A DNA stretch of 64,000 nucleotides from Staphylococcus condimenti (lineage in GTDB: Bacteria; Bacillota; Bacilli; Staphylococcales; Staphylococcaceae), in NCBI RefSeq assembly GCF_001618885.1, contig NZ_CP015114.1, positions 1,488,001 through 1,552,000 on the forward strand, given 5' to 3'. Position 1 is the stretch's first letter, and each line of letters opens with the position of its first letter. The position numbers were made by a program, and so were the translations under genes. The notes below the pieces were generated by a model. That model made no database searches. It worked only from the letters and a program-made list of their open reading frames with translations, and was not told the origin of the DNA. This document shows positions 38,113 through 47,609 of the stretch, one piece after another.

Positions 38113-38444
38113 AACAATACAAAATTATTGATGTGAATTTAGATCCGATACTTGGTCGTGAAAAAGGAAAGTATCGACCATGCGTTGTTTTAAGCCGTAC
38201 AAGTTTCAACAACAAAACAAGTTTAGTATGGGTTTCTCCTATTACGAGCCGCCCTGTTAAGTATCCTACTGATGTTGCTTTGAAAACAATGGAACATCAT
38301 ATTAAAGGCACAATAGATGTAGGTCAAATCAGAACTTTAGATTTAAGTACACGTCATTATCGCGAAGTAGATAGTGTCTCTCATGAAGTAATGCATAAAA
38401 TCGATGATATTATCACGAATATTTTAAAAATCGAATCTTTTTAA
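38106..38444 (+). CDS. mRNA interferase toxin, PemK/MazF family
   Basis: 112 residues of the CcdB/MazF barrel. Conserved strands DVNLDPILGREKGKYRPCVVLSR, SLVWVSPITSR and the active-site block GTIDVGQIRTLDLSTR. Expected to be a ribosome-independent endoribonuclease cutting mRNA at a short motif. The 7-base overlap with the antitoxin start-stop region is classical for this class. It is distinct from the chromosomal mazEF of the sigB locus, so this would be an additional TA pair. Target sequence unknown. Confidence 0.9.
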   Translation: MVEQYKIIDVNLDPILGREKGKYRPCVVLSRTSFNNKTSLVWVSPITSRPVKYPTDVALKTMEHHIKGTIDVGQIRTLDLSTRHYREVDSVSHEVMHKIDDIITNILKIESF

Positions 38445-38642
38445 AGACGTTTATAAAGACAATTAGTTTCATACAAATTTCATTACGTTGAAACACTCCT
38501 TTTTATTATTTAATAAGGTGAAACAGGGTATACGTACAATGTGTAATCTAAAACTAAATATTAAAAATATATATTCTTTGTTAATTTGTTGCAGAAATGT
38601 GAAAGTTTTGTAGACGAACATGTTTTAAATTGGTTTTTAAAT

Positions 38643-38658
38643 TGTAAGCGCTTATAAT
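38643..38658 (+). promoter_or_regulatory. cre site overlapping the -10 of the ornithine carbamoyltransferase promoter
   Basis: TGTAAGCGCTTATA (38643-38656) is a near-perfect CcpA operator palindrome. The -10 TATAAT at 38653-38658 overlaps it, with TTGGTT at 38630-38635 as -35, predicting glucose repression. Confidence 0.75.
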
Positions 38659-38696
38659 TAAGGTGAAATCAATCACAAAGAGGAGTTGTATGTATA

Positions 38697-39701
38697 ATGC
38701 AAAACTTAAGAAACAGAAATTTCCTAACATTATTAGATTTTTCACAGAAAGAAGTCGAATTTTTACTTAATCTTTCAGAAGATTTGAAAAGAGCGAAATA
38801 CGCAGGTATTGAGCAGCAGACGATGAAAGGAAAAAACATTGCATTAATTTTTGAAAAAGACTCAACTCGTACTCGTTGCGCATTTGAAGTTGCAGCTTAC
38901 GACCAAGGTGCTCACGTTACTTACCTTGGATCTACAGGCAGCCAAATGGGCAAAAAAGAAACAGCAGCAGATACAGCACGCGTTTTAGGCGGCATGTATG
39001 ACGGTATCGAATACCGCGGATTCTCTCAACGTACTGTTGAAACATTGGCTAAAGAATCAGGCGTTCCGGTATGGAACGGTTTAACAGACGAAGATCACCC
39101 GACTCAAGTATTGGCTGACTTCTTGACTGCTAAAGAAACATTGAAAAAACCTTATCACGAAATCAACTTCACATATGTCGGAGACGGACGCAACAACGTT
39201 GCGAACGCATTGATGGCAGGTGCTGCAATTATGGGTATGCGCTTCCACTTAGTATGTCCGCAAGAATTGAACCCGACTGATGAATTATTGAATCGTTGTA
39301 AAGAATTAGCTAAAGAAAACGGCGGCGAAATCTTGGTAACTGATGATATCGACAAAGGTGTTAAAGGATCTGACGTACTTTACACAGACGTTTGGGTATC
39401 TATGGGCGAACCTGACGAAGTTTGGGAAGAACGTATCAAATTATTGAAACCTTACCAAGTCAACCAAGAAATGATTGAAAAAACAGGCAACCCACGTGTT
39501 ATCTTCGAACACTGCTTGCCATCATTCCACAACACTGACACTAAAATCGGTAAAGAAATTTATGACAAATACAGCTTGAAAGAAATGGAAGTTACAGACG
39601 AAGTCTTCGAAGGCAAACACTCTGTTGTATTCCAAGAAGCTGAAAACCGTATGCACACTATCAAAGCAGTAATGGTCGCTACTTTAGGCGATATTGGTTA
39701 A
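38697..39701 (+). CDS. argF: Ornithine carbamoyltransferase
   Basis: 334 residues. Carbamoyl phosphate site STRTR (about 57), TGSQMGKKE loop, HPTQ (about 134), ornithine-binding DVWVSMGE (SMG loop, about 235) and HCLP (about 275). Interconverts ornithine plus carbamoyl phosphate and citrulline. It stands alone, without arc or arg neighbours. The overlapping cre site suggests catabolic, sugar-repressed use (ArcB-like) rather than pure arginine synthesis. ATG 38697 has GAGGAG upstream. Confidence 0.93.
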   Translation: MQNLRNRNFLTLLDFSQKEVEFLLNLSEDLKRAKYAGIEQQTMKGKNIALIFEKDSTRTRCAFEVAAYDQGAHVTYLGSTGSQMGKKETAADTARVLGGMYDGIEYRGFSQRTVETLAKESGVPVWNGLTDEDHPTQVLADFLTAKETLKKPYHEINFTYVGDGRNNVANALMAGAAIMGMRFHLVCPQELNPTDELLNRCKELAKENGGEILVTDDIDKGVKGSDVLYTDVWVSMGEPDEVWEERIKLLKPYQVNQEMIEKTGNPRVIFEHCLPSFHNTDTKIGKEIYDKYSLKEMEVTDEVFEGKHSVVFQEAENRMHTIKAVMVATLGDIG

Positions 39702-39736
39702 AATCCATTAAAATTAACATTATAATGTCATATTGA

Positions 39737-39796
39737 AAACGTCCTTCATAGCCAGATACTTAAAAGGGTAAAGCTATGAAGGACGTATTTATTTTT
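39737..39796 (+). terminator. Terminator of the ornithine carbamoyltransferase gene
   Basis: ACGTCCTTCATAGC and GCTATGAAGGACGT (14 bp) around a 20-base loop, followed by ATTTATTTTT. Confidence 0.88.
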
Positions 39797-39901
39797 CTAT
39801 TGAATATAGTTTACATTAATATCTGTCCAAATAAATATTTTGCACAATTATTTGTAGATGTTGTATCATTTCTTTATTCGATATAAGGAGGATTATCTGT
39901 T

Positions 39902-40669
39902 ATGAAATATACATTAATTACAGGGGCTAGTTCTGGAATCGGCTATGAAACAGCTTTAAAATTTGCTGATCGAGAAAACAACCTTATACTCATTGCACGC
40001 AATGAAGAAAACTTACAAGCGTTGAAAGAGAAAATTCAATCGCAACACCCTAAATTAGATGTAGTTATTAAATCAGTAGATTTATCAGAACCTAAAAAAG
40101 TATATCAACTTTATGACGAACTCAAAGATTATGAACTTCAAACTGTTATTAATAACGCTGGTTTCGGAGATTTCAACCAAATCAGTGATCAAGATTTTGA
40201 TAAAACAGAAAAAATGATTCGCTTAAATGTTGAAGCATTGACAATTCTCACTTCCTTATTTGTCAGAGATTATGAAAATGTCGAAGGTACTCAAGTTATC
40301 AATCTTTCTTCAGTTGCTGGTTACGAAATTTTCCCTGTTTCATTAACTTATACAGCAACTAAATATTATGTCTCTGCTTATACAGAAGGATTAAATGTAT
40401 TGTTAAAAAACAAAGATGCCAAAATGCGGGCTAAAGTATTAGCTCCTGCGCCTACTGATACTAAATTCATGCAACGCTCTTTAGATAAAGATAGCTTTGA
40501 ATATCAAGGTAATGTCGAAAATTATAATACACCTGAAGAAATGGCTTCTTATTTATTAGAACTATATGATAGCGACAAAACTATCGGTCTAGTGAATGCT
40601 GAAACATTAAAATTAGAATTAAAAGATCAATTCTATCCTATTAATAATCTATCAGGAGACTATGATTAA
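39902..40669 (+). CDS. Short-chain dehydrogenase/reductase
   Basis: 255 residues, classical SDR. Cofactor loop TGASSGIG (7-14), NNAGFG (about 84), catalytic Ser in INLSSVAG and the pair YTATK (Tyr/Lys, about 155-159). LIARNEENL after beta 2 favours NADP. It resembles the DltE/YqjQ-type SDRs, but the substrate is unknown. Single gene with a TAAGGAGG ribosome site. No dedicated partner. Confidence 0.9.
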   Translation: MKYTLITGASSGIGYETALKFADRENNLILIARNEENLQALKEKIQSQHPKLDVVIKSVDLSEPKKVYQLYDELKDYELQTVINNAGFGDFNQISDQDFDKTEKMIRLNVEALTILTSLFVRDYENVEGTQVINLSSVAGYEIFPVSLTYTATKYYVSAYTEGLNVLLKNKDAKMRAKVLAPAPTDTKFMQRSLDKDSFEYQGNVENYNTPEEMASYLLELYDSDKTIGLVNAETLKLELKDQFYPINNLSGDYD

Positions 40670-40757
40670 AAATATCTATAGCTTTTCGTTTAAATTTTAG
40701 TCCAAATTAAAATATTAGAATGCACTTCTGAAAAGACGAACATTCAATACAAATTAG

Positions 40758-40806
40758 AAAGCATGCTCAAGTTTGTGTTTAAACACAAACTTGAGCATGC
40801 TTTTTT
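40758..40806. terminator. 46-base perfect palindrome, bidirectional terminator
   Basis: AAAGCATGCTCAAGTTTGTG and its complement form a 23-bp stem with no unpaired loop bases (centre at 40780/40781), with T run on the plus side and A run on the other. It separates the SDR and M60 genes. Confidence 0.85.
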
Positions 40807-40810
40807 CTTC

Positions 40811-43800
40811 CTAATATTCGTTTTCTTTACGTTTAATTGCAATCCCTAATAACACGAGACCAGAAATCAACACTAACCCTTTTAAAGGACTTATGCCTTC
40901 CTTATTTGAAATACCCGTCATTGGTAATTTTGATTGAACGACGGCTTCTTTTTTCGGTTTGTAAATAGAATAATCATTCTCTACAACATTCGAAATGTGT
41001 AATTGTTGGCTTTTAATTCTTTCATTAATGATAAACGCCGTTGAATCAACTGCATTCTTATTCAGTTTTGCTTTCAAAACAGTTTCTTCCTTATGAACAA
41101 TATTAGATGGTGCCATTGTAATTTCAGATTCATCTGTCGTTGTCTTTTCATACGGTAATGGTTGTATTATATGCGTAACTTCTTCTTTGTCTTTATAAGT
41201 TCTTTCCGTTTTTTCTGGTTCTTCTGCTACTTTCGGTGTCTTTTCAGTATTATTTGTTATCGGAACAATTACATCGACAACACCTTCACTGTTTAAAGGT
41301 TGGTTATCAACTTGAATATATTGATTATTGGTATTCACTGGAGACGATTCATTGTCTTTTTTGTTATCTACTTTATTAGCGGTTGTGTCATGATATTCAT
41401 GATTTTCATCGTCTTGTGTTTGAGTAGTTGGTGTATCTAGCGGTTTATCTTCTCTTTCAGGCAAAGGTGTTAACACTTTACTTGTTTCTTCTTCCTCTTC
41501 AATGTCACAATCACCTGCAGTTTCTTCTGTTTTTGCTCCATTATACTCATAATCTAAATTACTATTTTTTATAGCCTCAGCATTGCCTTTACCGTCGATC
41601 AATCCCCAGATATCTTCTTCTATTTGGTTATTATCAATTGATTCTTCTGTTGGTTTTGGAATAATTATATTTTCAACAGTAACTTCAGTGTTTAAAGATT
41701 GATTGCCAGCTTTATCTGTAGCAGCAACTATTACGACTGTGTCACCTTTTAATTGGGTGGTTTCATCTAATACGTATTTCCATTGTCCTTCTACATTTGT
41801 TTCAACAGCGACTATTCGATCATTTAACTTAATTGTAATTTTAGAGTTTGGTTCTGCTGTCCCAGTTAGTTCAGTATCAGTGGATTTTAACAGATTAACA
41901 GTAGGCGATGTCGGTGGTATCGTATCTTTTACAATTATGCTTACTTTTTCCGAAACGTTTCCTACTAAGTCTTTAGCCACTGCTTCAATGGTCGCTCCAT
42001 AACTTAATTTATCATTTGTTTCCAATTTCCAGTTCCCATCGTTGTCCGTTTCTACTTCAACTGTAGTTCCTTCTGGCAGAGTAATAACAACGATACTATT
42101 GGGTTCACTTGTCCCTTTAATTTCATTAGCACCTGCTTCGATTTCATTGATATGCGGTACCTCAGGACTAATACTATCTTCAACTTTCCCTATTACTTCA
42201 TTACTTATAGAACCTAATTCTCCTATCGCTTTAACCAACGTAACATCGTTATGTTCTAAAGTTAATCCTTCAGGAACATCGACTTTCCATTTACCTTCTG
42301 TGTCAACCTCAACCGTTGAAGAAATTTGATTTGGAAAAGTGACAACAATTGTACTTTCAGGCTGTCCTTCACCAGTTATTGTTGCAGCACCTTTTTCAAT
42401 GTGATTCACGATGGGTTCTGTCACAAAGTATTTTTCAACTAAAGGTTGTAAAATACCTTCTAATTCGGTTTTTATAGCATCATTTACATGTTTTGTACCT
42501 TGTAAGGCATGGAAAAGTTGTGTTCTATAATTTCTATCAGGATTAGCTTTAATATCAGCTGCTATTTTATCTACATCTGAAGTAATAGCTGTACTATATC
42601 TTCTGTTAGCATCAGCCTCTGTTTCATCATTAATGATAAATCCTTTATCTGTAAGTGTGTATGTTACTGTTTCATTGCTAGCATATGGAAATACAAGATC
42701 TTCATTCGTTTCTTTTCGAACTACTTTTCGTCTCGCAGCAGGTTCTCTATGTCGAACAATAATTTTATCACCATAATCCAAGTTGAATTCTTGTATTTTG
42801 TAAGAGAATTTTTGACTACCAACTAAAGATTCATCTAAAACGACTGTGCCATCTGCTTTTTCAATTTTTACGTGTGCATATTCATCATTAAAATAGAAAT
42901 GAGGTTGACCAGAGTTTTCTACAAATTTAACCATTTTCTTTTCTGGATAATAATCAACAAAAGCAAATTCTCTATTGCTCAAACCTCTCAAAGAGATCCT
43001 TTGTTCAACATTCGACTGTGTTCCTTCATACGTCGGGTAGTCTAAAACTGCAGTGTTATTACCCGCTTCTTTCACAATTAAATATTGACTTCGAGGCAAT
43101 GCATTCTCTAGTGATAACGGTGCAGCAATTTGATAAACACCTGCTCTTATATGAGGGAAGACTGCCTTCCCGTCTTTCACTGTCGCTTGTGCTACTTCTT
43201 TTCCATTTTCCAATAGGCTGACCTTTACATTATCCGGTAAAGTTTGTCCGTTTAAATTCAAAGTGATTTCTGCATTTGAAAAAATAGATGTATCTGCCAA
43301 ATCAGACGATTTTACTAATTCATATTCAGTAGCAAGACTCAACTTCTGCTTAATACGTTCTAATTCTGCTTTGTCTTGAATCAACATAGCAAGCGGATAA
43401 GCGAAACTATTATCGTAAGAAGCGAGCTTGTCTTTCAAAACTTGCGATAAATCGATATTATACAAATCAAAATATGCTGTGCCATTTACACCTTGATCAG
43501 CTAACCAGTACGTATTAATCCATCGTGGTACATCTTGAATAAATGGGTTGTGTAATTTATCAGCAGCTGCTTCTTCTTCTCTAATACCTTTCCACATCTC
43601 AGTAAATCCATCTATACCAGTAAGTCTTACCATTTTAGTCATAAAATCAAGACGTTCTCTATATCCGATATTGCCAAATTTAAAAGTACCGTTTGAATCG
43701 ATTATACGGTTATGAATATTACGTTGTGTACTTTCTTGGTGTCCTTCATATAGCCAACCGCTATCTATTCCTATCACTGTTGTTTGATATTGGTTTGCTA

Positions 43801-45121
43801 AAATATTATTTTCGACTTCCATCAAATTCATATCTTCATCATTAACCATAATGCCATCATATCCATGGCCTACCTCATGCAATGCAAGCCATCCTTTTAC
43901 CAAATAGCCGTACATAGAAGGACTGTTTGATCCCATTAAATTAGAAGAGTAATATGCTAAACCGAATCCATTTTTATCAGCAATTGTAAAATACTTTTGC
44001 GGCACATTATAATGCACAGAATTGATGTCATCATTCAGTCCCACCCACTCATCATAATGCTTGATGATATCTTCATAATAATTAATCATATCATCTAAAT
44101 TTTTATAACTTAGACTCGTAGGATTTACACCGAATTGCTCAATTCTTGGTAAATCGATTTTCGGTATTAAAAATGCAATTTTATCTCCATCTACATAGCC
44201 ATAAGGTGTATCACGTTTTTTCCAATCATCAAGAAAAGCTTGTTGGTCTCCTTCTTTGCGGAAAGTCGGTAATGTAATGCCTGCATCGTCTTCTACATAA
44301 TATTCAACAATCGGATTATGATTTAATCCCACAGGTATTCGCAAGAATGCAGCACTGTCGATACCAGTAGAAATCGAATTCCATGCACCGTTTTTAGATA
44401 TTGTTGCGTTTTTAATTTGCTTACTGTCATCTGTCATTAAATCTACACGCAAATCTGCTTCATTACTTCCTTTTGCTTGGCGAATATAAAGTTTTTTATT
44501 TTGCGGAACGATTAAACCAAGGCTTTCGCGAGCTTGATTAATGCCCCGTTTTTCACTTGCTGTTTTAGCAACGGTTGAAGCTGGATATACAGTGACAGAT
44601 TTACTATATACTTGTTCTTTAATACCTTGAATAGCTTCTATAGGTTTCGCTTTAGCTTCCGGTGATGATGCATGATAATTTGGTTGTTGAGTTTCATTTT
44701 GATTTGGGGTATTCGTAGTTTCTGATGTAGGTGTCTCAGGTTGTGCTTCTCGTGTCACTACATTGTTTTCAGGTGTAGTTTGGGTTTCATTTTGAATAAG
44801 TGGTTGATCAGTTGCATTTGCTTTTGGCTGTTGGTTCTGCAATTGAGAATTTTCCGAGGTTTCAGGTTGATTGTTCTTAGATGCTTGGTCGATGTTTTCA
44901 GATGTCGCAGTACTTGGTTGATTGACCTTTTCTATTTGAGGAGATGAAGCTGCTTCTGTTTCAGCTGCTTCAGCATGATTTGCAGGATTTGCATAAATTA
45001 AAAATGTTCCAAAGAGAACAGATGCAAGTCCTACATTGAACTTCCTAATGCGGTATCGGTTCTTACTTTGTGGTCGAAAAACGTTATTCTTTTTTTGTTG
45101 TTTTGTCATATATTTCATCAC
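40811..45121 (-). CDS. LPXTG-anchored M60 (enhancin/SslE-like) metalloprotease
   Basis: 1436 residues. YRIRKFNVGLASVLFG export signal, a Gln/Asn/Thr-rich spacer (about 55-165), then a large catalytic region with the zinc motif HEVGH at about residue 413 and a downstream Glu (NLMEVENN) as third ligand, the HExxH-x(8-28)-E pattern of peptidase family M60, whose members attack mucins and glycoproteins. A fold of mixed beta modules follows, then three tandem Ig-like repeats (about 902-1150; GTSEPNS, GTAEPNS, GEGQPES), an acidic stalk, and LPMTG (about 1397) for sortase A. I know of no equivalent in S. aureus. Likely a host-glycoprotein protease and adhesin. Substrate inferred only. Confidence 0.88.
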   Translation of the reverse strand: MMKYMTKQQKKNNVFRPQSKNRYRIRKFNVGLASVLFGTFLIYANPANHAEAAETEAASSPQIEKVNQPSTATSENIDQASKNNQPETSENSQLQNQQPKANATDQPLIQNETQTTPENNVVTREAQPETPTSETTNTPNQNETQQPNYHASSPEAKAKPIEAIQGIKEQVYSKSVTVYPASTVAKTASEKRGINQARESLGLIVPQNKKLYIRQAKGSNEADLRVDLMTDDSKQIKNATISKNGAWNSISTGIDSAAFLRIPVGLNHNPIVEYYVEDDAGITLPTFRKEGDQQAFLDDWKKRDTPYGYVDGDKIAFLIPKIDLPRIEQFGVNPTSLSYKNLDDMINYYEDIIKHYDEWVGLNDDINSVHYNVPQKYFTIADKNGFGLAYYSSNLMGSNSPSMYGYLVKGWLALHEVGHGYDGIMVNDEDMNLMEVENNILANQYQTTVIGIDSGWLYEGHQESTQRNIHNRIIDSNGTFKFGNIGYRERLDFMTKMVRLTGIDGFTEMWKGIREEEAAADKLHNPFIQDVPRWINTYWLADQGVNGTAYFDLYNIDLSQVLKDKLASYDNSFAYPLAMLIQDKAELERIKQKLSLATEYELVKSSDLADTSIFSNAEITLNLNGQTLPDNVKVSLLENGKEVAQATVKDGKAVFPHIRAGVYQIAAPLSLENALPRSQYLIVKEAGNNTAVLDYPTYEGTQSNVEQRISLRGLSNREFAFVDYYPEKKMVKFVENSGQPHFYFNDEYAHVKIEKADGTVVLDESLVGSQKFSYKIQEFNLDYGDKIIVRHREPAARRKVVRKETNEDLVFPYASNETVTYTLTDKGFIINDETEADANRRYSTAITSDVDKIAADIKANPDRNYRTQLFHALQGTKHVNDAIKTELEGILQPLVEKYFVTEPIVNHIEKGAATITGEGQPESTIVVTFPNQISSTVEVDTEGKWKVDVPEGLTLEHNDVTLVKAIGELGSISNEVIGKVEDSISPEVPHINEIEAGANEIKGTSEPNSIVVITLPEGTTVEVETDNDGNWKLETNDKLSYGATIEAVAKDLVGNVSEKVSIIVKDTIPPTSPTVNLLKSTDTELTGTAEPNSKITIKLNDRIVAVETNVEGQWKYVLDETTQLKGDTVVIVAATDKAGNQSLNTEVTVENIIIPKPTEESIDNNQIEEDIWGLIDGKGNAEAIKNSNLDYEYNGAKTEETAGDCDIEEEEETSKVLTPLPEREDKPLDTPTTQTQDDENHEYHDTTANKVDNKKDNESSPVNTNNQYIQVDNQPLNSEGVVDVIVPITNNTEKTPKVAEEPEKTERTYKDKEEVTHIIQPLPYEKTTTDESEITMAPSNIVHKEETVLKAKLNKNAVDSTAFIINERIKSQQLHISNVVENDYSIYKPKKEAVVQSKLPMTGISNKEGISPLKGLVLISGLVLLGIAIKRKENEY

Positions 45122-45322
45122 TTCTCATGTTGTTATTTACTACTTTTATTTTAACACGATTTTATTGTAAATAGCGCATTTTTTTAAATTTAGAATTAAA
45201 TTTTACGTTAGGTGACTTCGTGAAATTTACTGATTCGTTACAACATGACAGACATTTAAAGATTGTATTCCAACAATTAAATGGAGTTGATTAAGCCTCT
45301 AGTATATTGTTAAATTCATAAT

Positions 45323-45369
45323 AAAAAGAGTTTAGTTAGACACCCCTCCGTCTAATCAAACTCTTTTTA
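45323..45369. terminator. Orphan bidirectional hairpin
   Basis: AAAAAGAGTTTAGTTAGAC pairs with GTCTAATCAAACTCTTTTT around ACACCCCTCC-like loop. No clear gene ends at it. Only a doubtful 24-codon GTG frame (45220-45294) precedes it. The rest of 45122-45502 is AT-rich with nothing else supportable. Confidence 0.7.
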
Positions 45370-45502
45370 TCGTATCTGAGTATTATTACTCTATTTTCGA
45401 CACTTATTGTTTGTAACCTCTTTTTAAGGTGCTACCATTAACTATATAAAAATAAGTAGTACGTTGATTATATTTCTTTCCACTACAATAGGAGGTATTT
45501 TG

Positions 45503-46213
45503 ATGACTAGACCTAAAATAATTTTGCATATGTCTGAATCAATCAACGGTAATATCACAGGCCCTTATAATAAAGCTGCAGGATCAAACTTAGGAAAAGC
45601 ATATGAATATGCGGACGAAAAAATAAATTCAAAAGCAATGATATTAGGGCGCAAAACTATCGAAGAAAATTTTACAAGCAAAGAAATGCCTAACCTACCA
45701 GAAAATCCTAAATCCTATTCAAGAAATGAGGATTTTATCGCAAATACAGACTTAGATCATTATGTTATTTCTATTGACCCTTCTGGTAAAGCTGCTTGGG
45801 AACAAAATTACATCAAATTCCGTAATCGACCTAAAATGCATATTATCGAAGTACTTTCAGAAAATGTATCTGATGCCTATCTTGAACATTTAAGAAACCT
45901 AAATATTTCTTATGTTTTCGGAGGTCCAAACAAAAAATTAGATTTAAAATCTGTTGTTTCTAAATTAAATCAACTATTCAACTTAGATAAACTTACCTTA
46001 TCAGGCGGTGGCGGAGTTAACTGGTCTTTCTTTGAACAAGGATTAGTTGATGAAATTAGTGTCATCATCGCTCCTGTAGTAGATGATCATTTTAACCGTC
46101 CAAATTTATTTGATAATAATGATAAAGATAAAAGTGATATCATCCAAAAATATAAAATTCACCATGTTGAACAATTGGACGGAGATATCGTATGGTTATA
46201 CTACAAAATTTAA
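45503..46213 (+). CDS. RibD-C/dihydrofolate reductase-like protein
   Basis: 236 residues from ATG 45503, with AGGAGG at 45490-45495. The fold is that of RibD C-terminal reductases: KIILHMSESINGNITGP at the start, AMILGRKTIEE (about 50), and the nucleotide-binding LSGGGGVNWSFFEQGLVDEISVIIAPVV near the C terminus. Members reduce pteridine or pyrimidine intermediates with NADPH, but stand-alone forms mostly lack a known role. Transcribed alone and ended by a hairpin at about 46222-46266. Confidence 0.85.
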   Translation: MTRPKIILHMSESINGNITGPYNKAAGSNLGKAYEYADEKINSKAMILGRKTIEENFTSKEMPNLPENPKSYSRNEDFIANTDLDHYVISIDPSGKAAWEQNYIKFRNRPKMHIIEVLSENVSDAYLEHLRNLNISYVFGGPNKKLDLKSVVSKLNQLFNLDKLTLSGGGGVNWSFFEQGLVDEISVIIAPVVDDHFNRPNLFDNNDKDKSDIIQKYKIHHVEQLDGDIVWLYYKI

Positions 46214-46221
46214 ATTAATAT

Positions 46222-46266
46222 AAAAAACGGAAAAGTTCTTTAGTTAATCTAAGAACTTTTCCGTTT
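46222..46266. terminator. Bidirectional terminator
   Basis: AAAAACGGAAAAGTTCTT and AAGAACTTTTCCGTTT form a 15-bp stem shared by the convergent RibD-like and ychF genes. Confidence 0.85.
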
Positions 46267-46281
46267 ATTTATTAGCTTTAT

Positions 46282-47379
46282 TTACACGTTAAATCTGAAG
46301 TGTACAACGTCGCCATCTTGCATGATATAATCTTTACCTTCTAAGCGCATTTTACCTGCTTCTTTAGCACCATGCTCACCATTATTTTCCACATAGTCTT
46401 TAAAGCTTGTAACTTCTGCACGAATGAAGCCGCGTTCGAAGTCTGTATGAATAATACCCGCACATTGCGGTGCTGTCATGCCTTTACGGAATGTCCAAGC
46501 GCGTACTTCTTGTACACCTGCAGTAAAGTAAGTCGCAAGACCAAGTAAGTCATAAGTGCTGCGGATTAAACGATCAAGACCTGGTTCTGTAATTCCTAAA
46601 TCTTCTAAGAACATTTCTTTATCTTCATCATCTAATGTCGCAATTTCTTCTTCAATTTTAGCACTGATTACAATGACTTCAGAACCTTCTTTATCAGCAT
46701 ATTCTCTAATTGCCGTTACCTTTTCATTGTCTGCTTCATTAATTTCATCTTCACCAACATTAGCGATATAAATCATCGGTTTAGAAGTTAATAATTGTGC
46801 TTGTTTCACATATTTTGCATCTTCTTCATTGAATTCAAGACTGCGGACAGGGTCCCCGGCCTCTAAAGCTTCTTTGATACGTTCTAAAATACGTACTTCA
46901 TTCACTGCATCTTTATCTTTTTGACGTGCCATTTTTTCTAAACGTGGTAAACGTTTATCTACAGATTCTAAATCCGCTAATACAAGTTCCATATTAATGA
47001 CTTCAATATCATCTAAAGGATCTACACGACCAGAAACGTGTGTAATGTTATCATCGTCAAATGCACGAACTACCTGACAAATAGCATCTACTTCACGGAT
47101 ATGTGATAAGAATTTGTTACCAAGACCTTCGCCTTTAGAAGCCCCTTTTACAATACCTGCAATATCAGTAAATTCGAAAGTAGTTGGGATAACTTTCTTA
47201 GGATTTACGATATCAGATAATGCTTGTAAACGTGAATCCGGTACTTCTACAATACCTACGTTAGGGTCGATTGTAGCGAATGGATAGTTTGCAGCAAGCG
47301 CACCTGCTTTTGTAATTGCGTTAAATAGAGTAGACTTTCCGACGTTCGGCAAGCCCACGATACCAGCTGTTAAAGCCAT
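46282..47379 (-). CDS. ychF: Obg-family ATPase YchF
   Basis: 365 residues. P-loop GLPNVGKST (8-16), switch regions with [20 protein letters not shown], and NVGE in place of the NKxD guanine motif, which explains the preference for ATP. A coiled-coil insertion at about 130-160 and a C-terminal TGS domain are present ([20 protein letters not shown]). Ribosome-associated and redox-regulated in other bacteria. Start ATG 47379 is adjacent to the DUF951 stop. Sits in the ancestral origin-side cluster with rpsF-ssb-rpsR and parB. Confidence 0.97.
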   Translation of the reverse strand: MALTAGIVGLPNVGKSTLFNAITKAGALAANYPFATIDPNVGIVEVPDSRLQALSDIVNPKKVIPTTFEFTDIAGIVKGASKGEGLGNKFLSHIREVDAICQVVRAFDDDNITHVSGRVDPLDDIEVINMELVLADLESVDKRLPRLEKMARQKDKDAVNEVRILERIKEALEAGDPVRSLEFNEEDAKYVKQAQLLTSKPMIYIANVGEDEINEADNEKVTAIREYADKEGSEVIVISAKIEEEIATLDDEDKEMFLEDLGITEPGLDRLIRSTYDLLGLATYFTAGVQEVRAWTFRKGMTAPQCAGIIHTDFERGFIRAEVTSFKDYVENNGEHGAKEAGKMRLEGKDYIMQDGDVVHFRFNV

Positions 47380-47591
47380 TATTCATTCTCCTTCTTTTTT
47401 GCATCATTTGATACAAGTACTTTTTTTAATTTTTTATTGAACTCTGTACGAGGCATCATAATACTTCGATGGCACTTTTCACATTTAATTCTAATATCTG
47501 CACCCATGCGAATAATTTTAAAACGATTTTCACCGCACGCATGTGCTTTTTTCATTTCCACAATATCATTCAGACCATACTGAATTGCCAT
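47379..47591 (-). CDS. DUF951 zinc-ribbon-like protein
   Basis: 70 residues: MAIQYGLNDIVEMKKAHACGENRF and IKCEKCHRSIMMPRTEFNKKLKKVL. Cys residues in HACGEN and CEKC suggest a small zinc or nucleic-acid binding fold. The family is always found next to ychF and an MscS gene in Firmicutes. Function unknown. Overlaps the ychF start by one base. Confidence 0.92.
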   Translation of the reverse strand: MAIQYGLNDIVEMKKAHACGENRFKIIRMGADIRIKCEKCHRSIMMPRTEFNKKLKKVLVSNDAKKKENE

Positions 47592-47609
47592 TTACACAAT
47601 CCCCCATCA

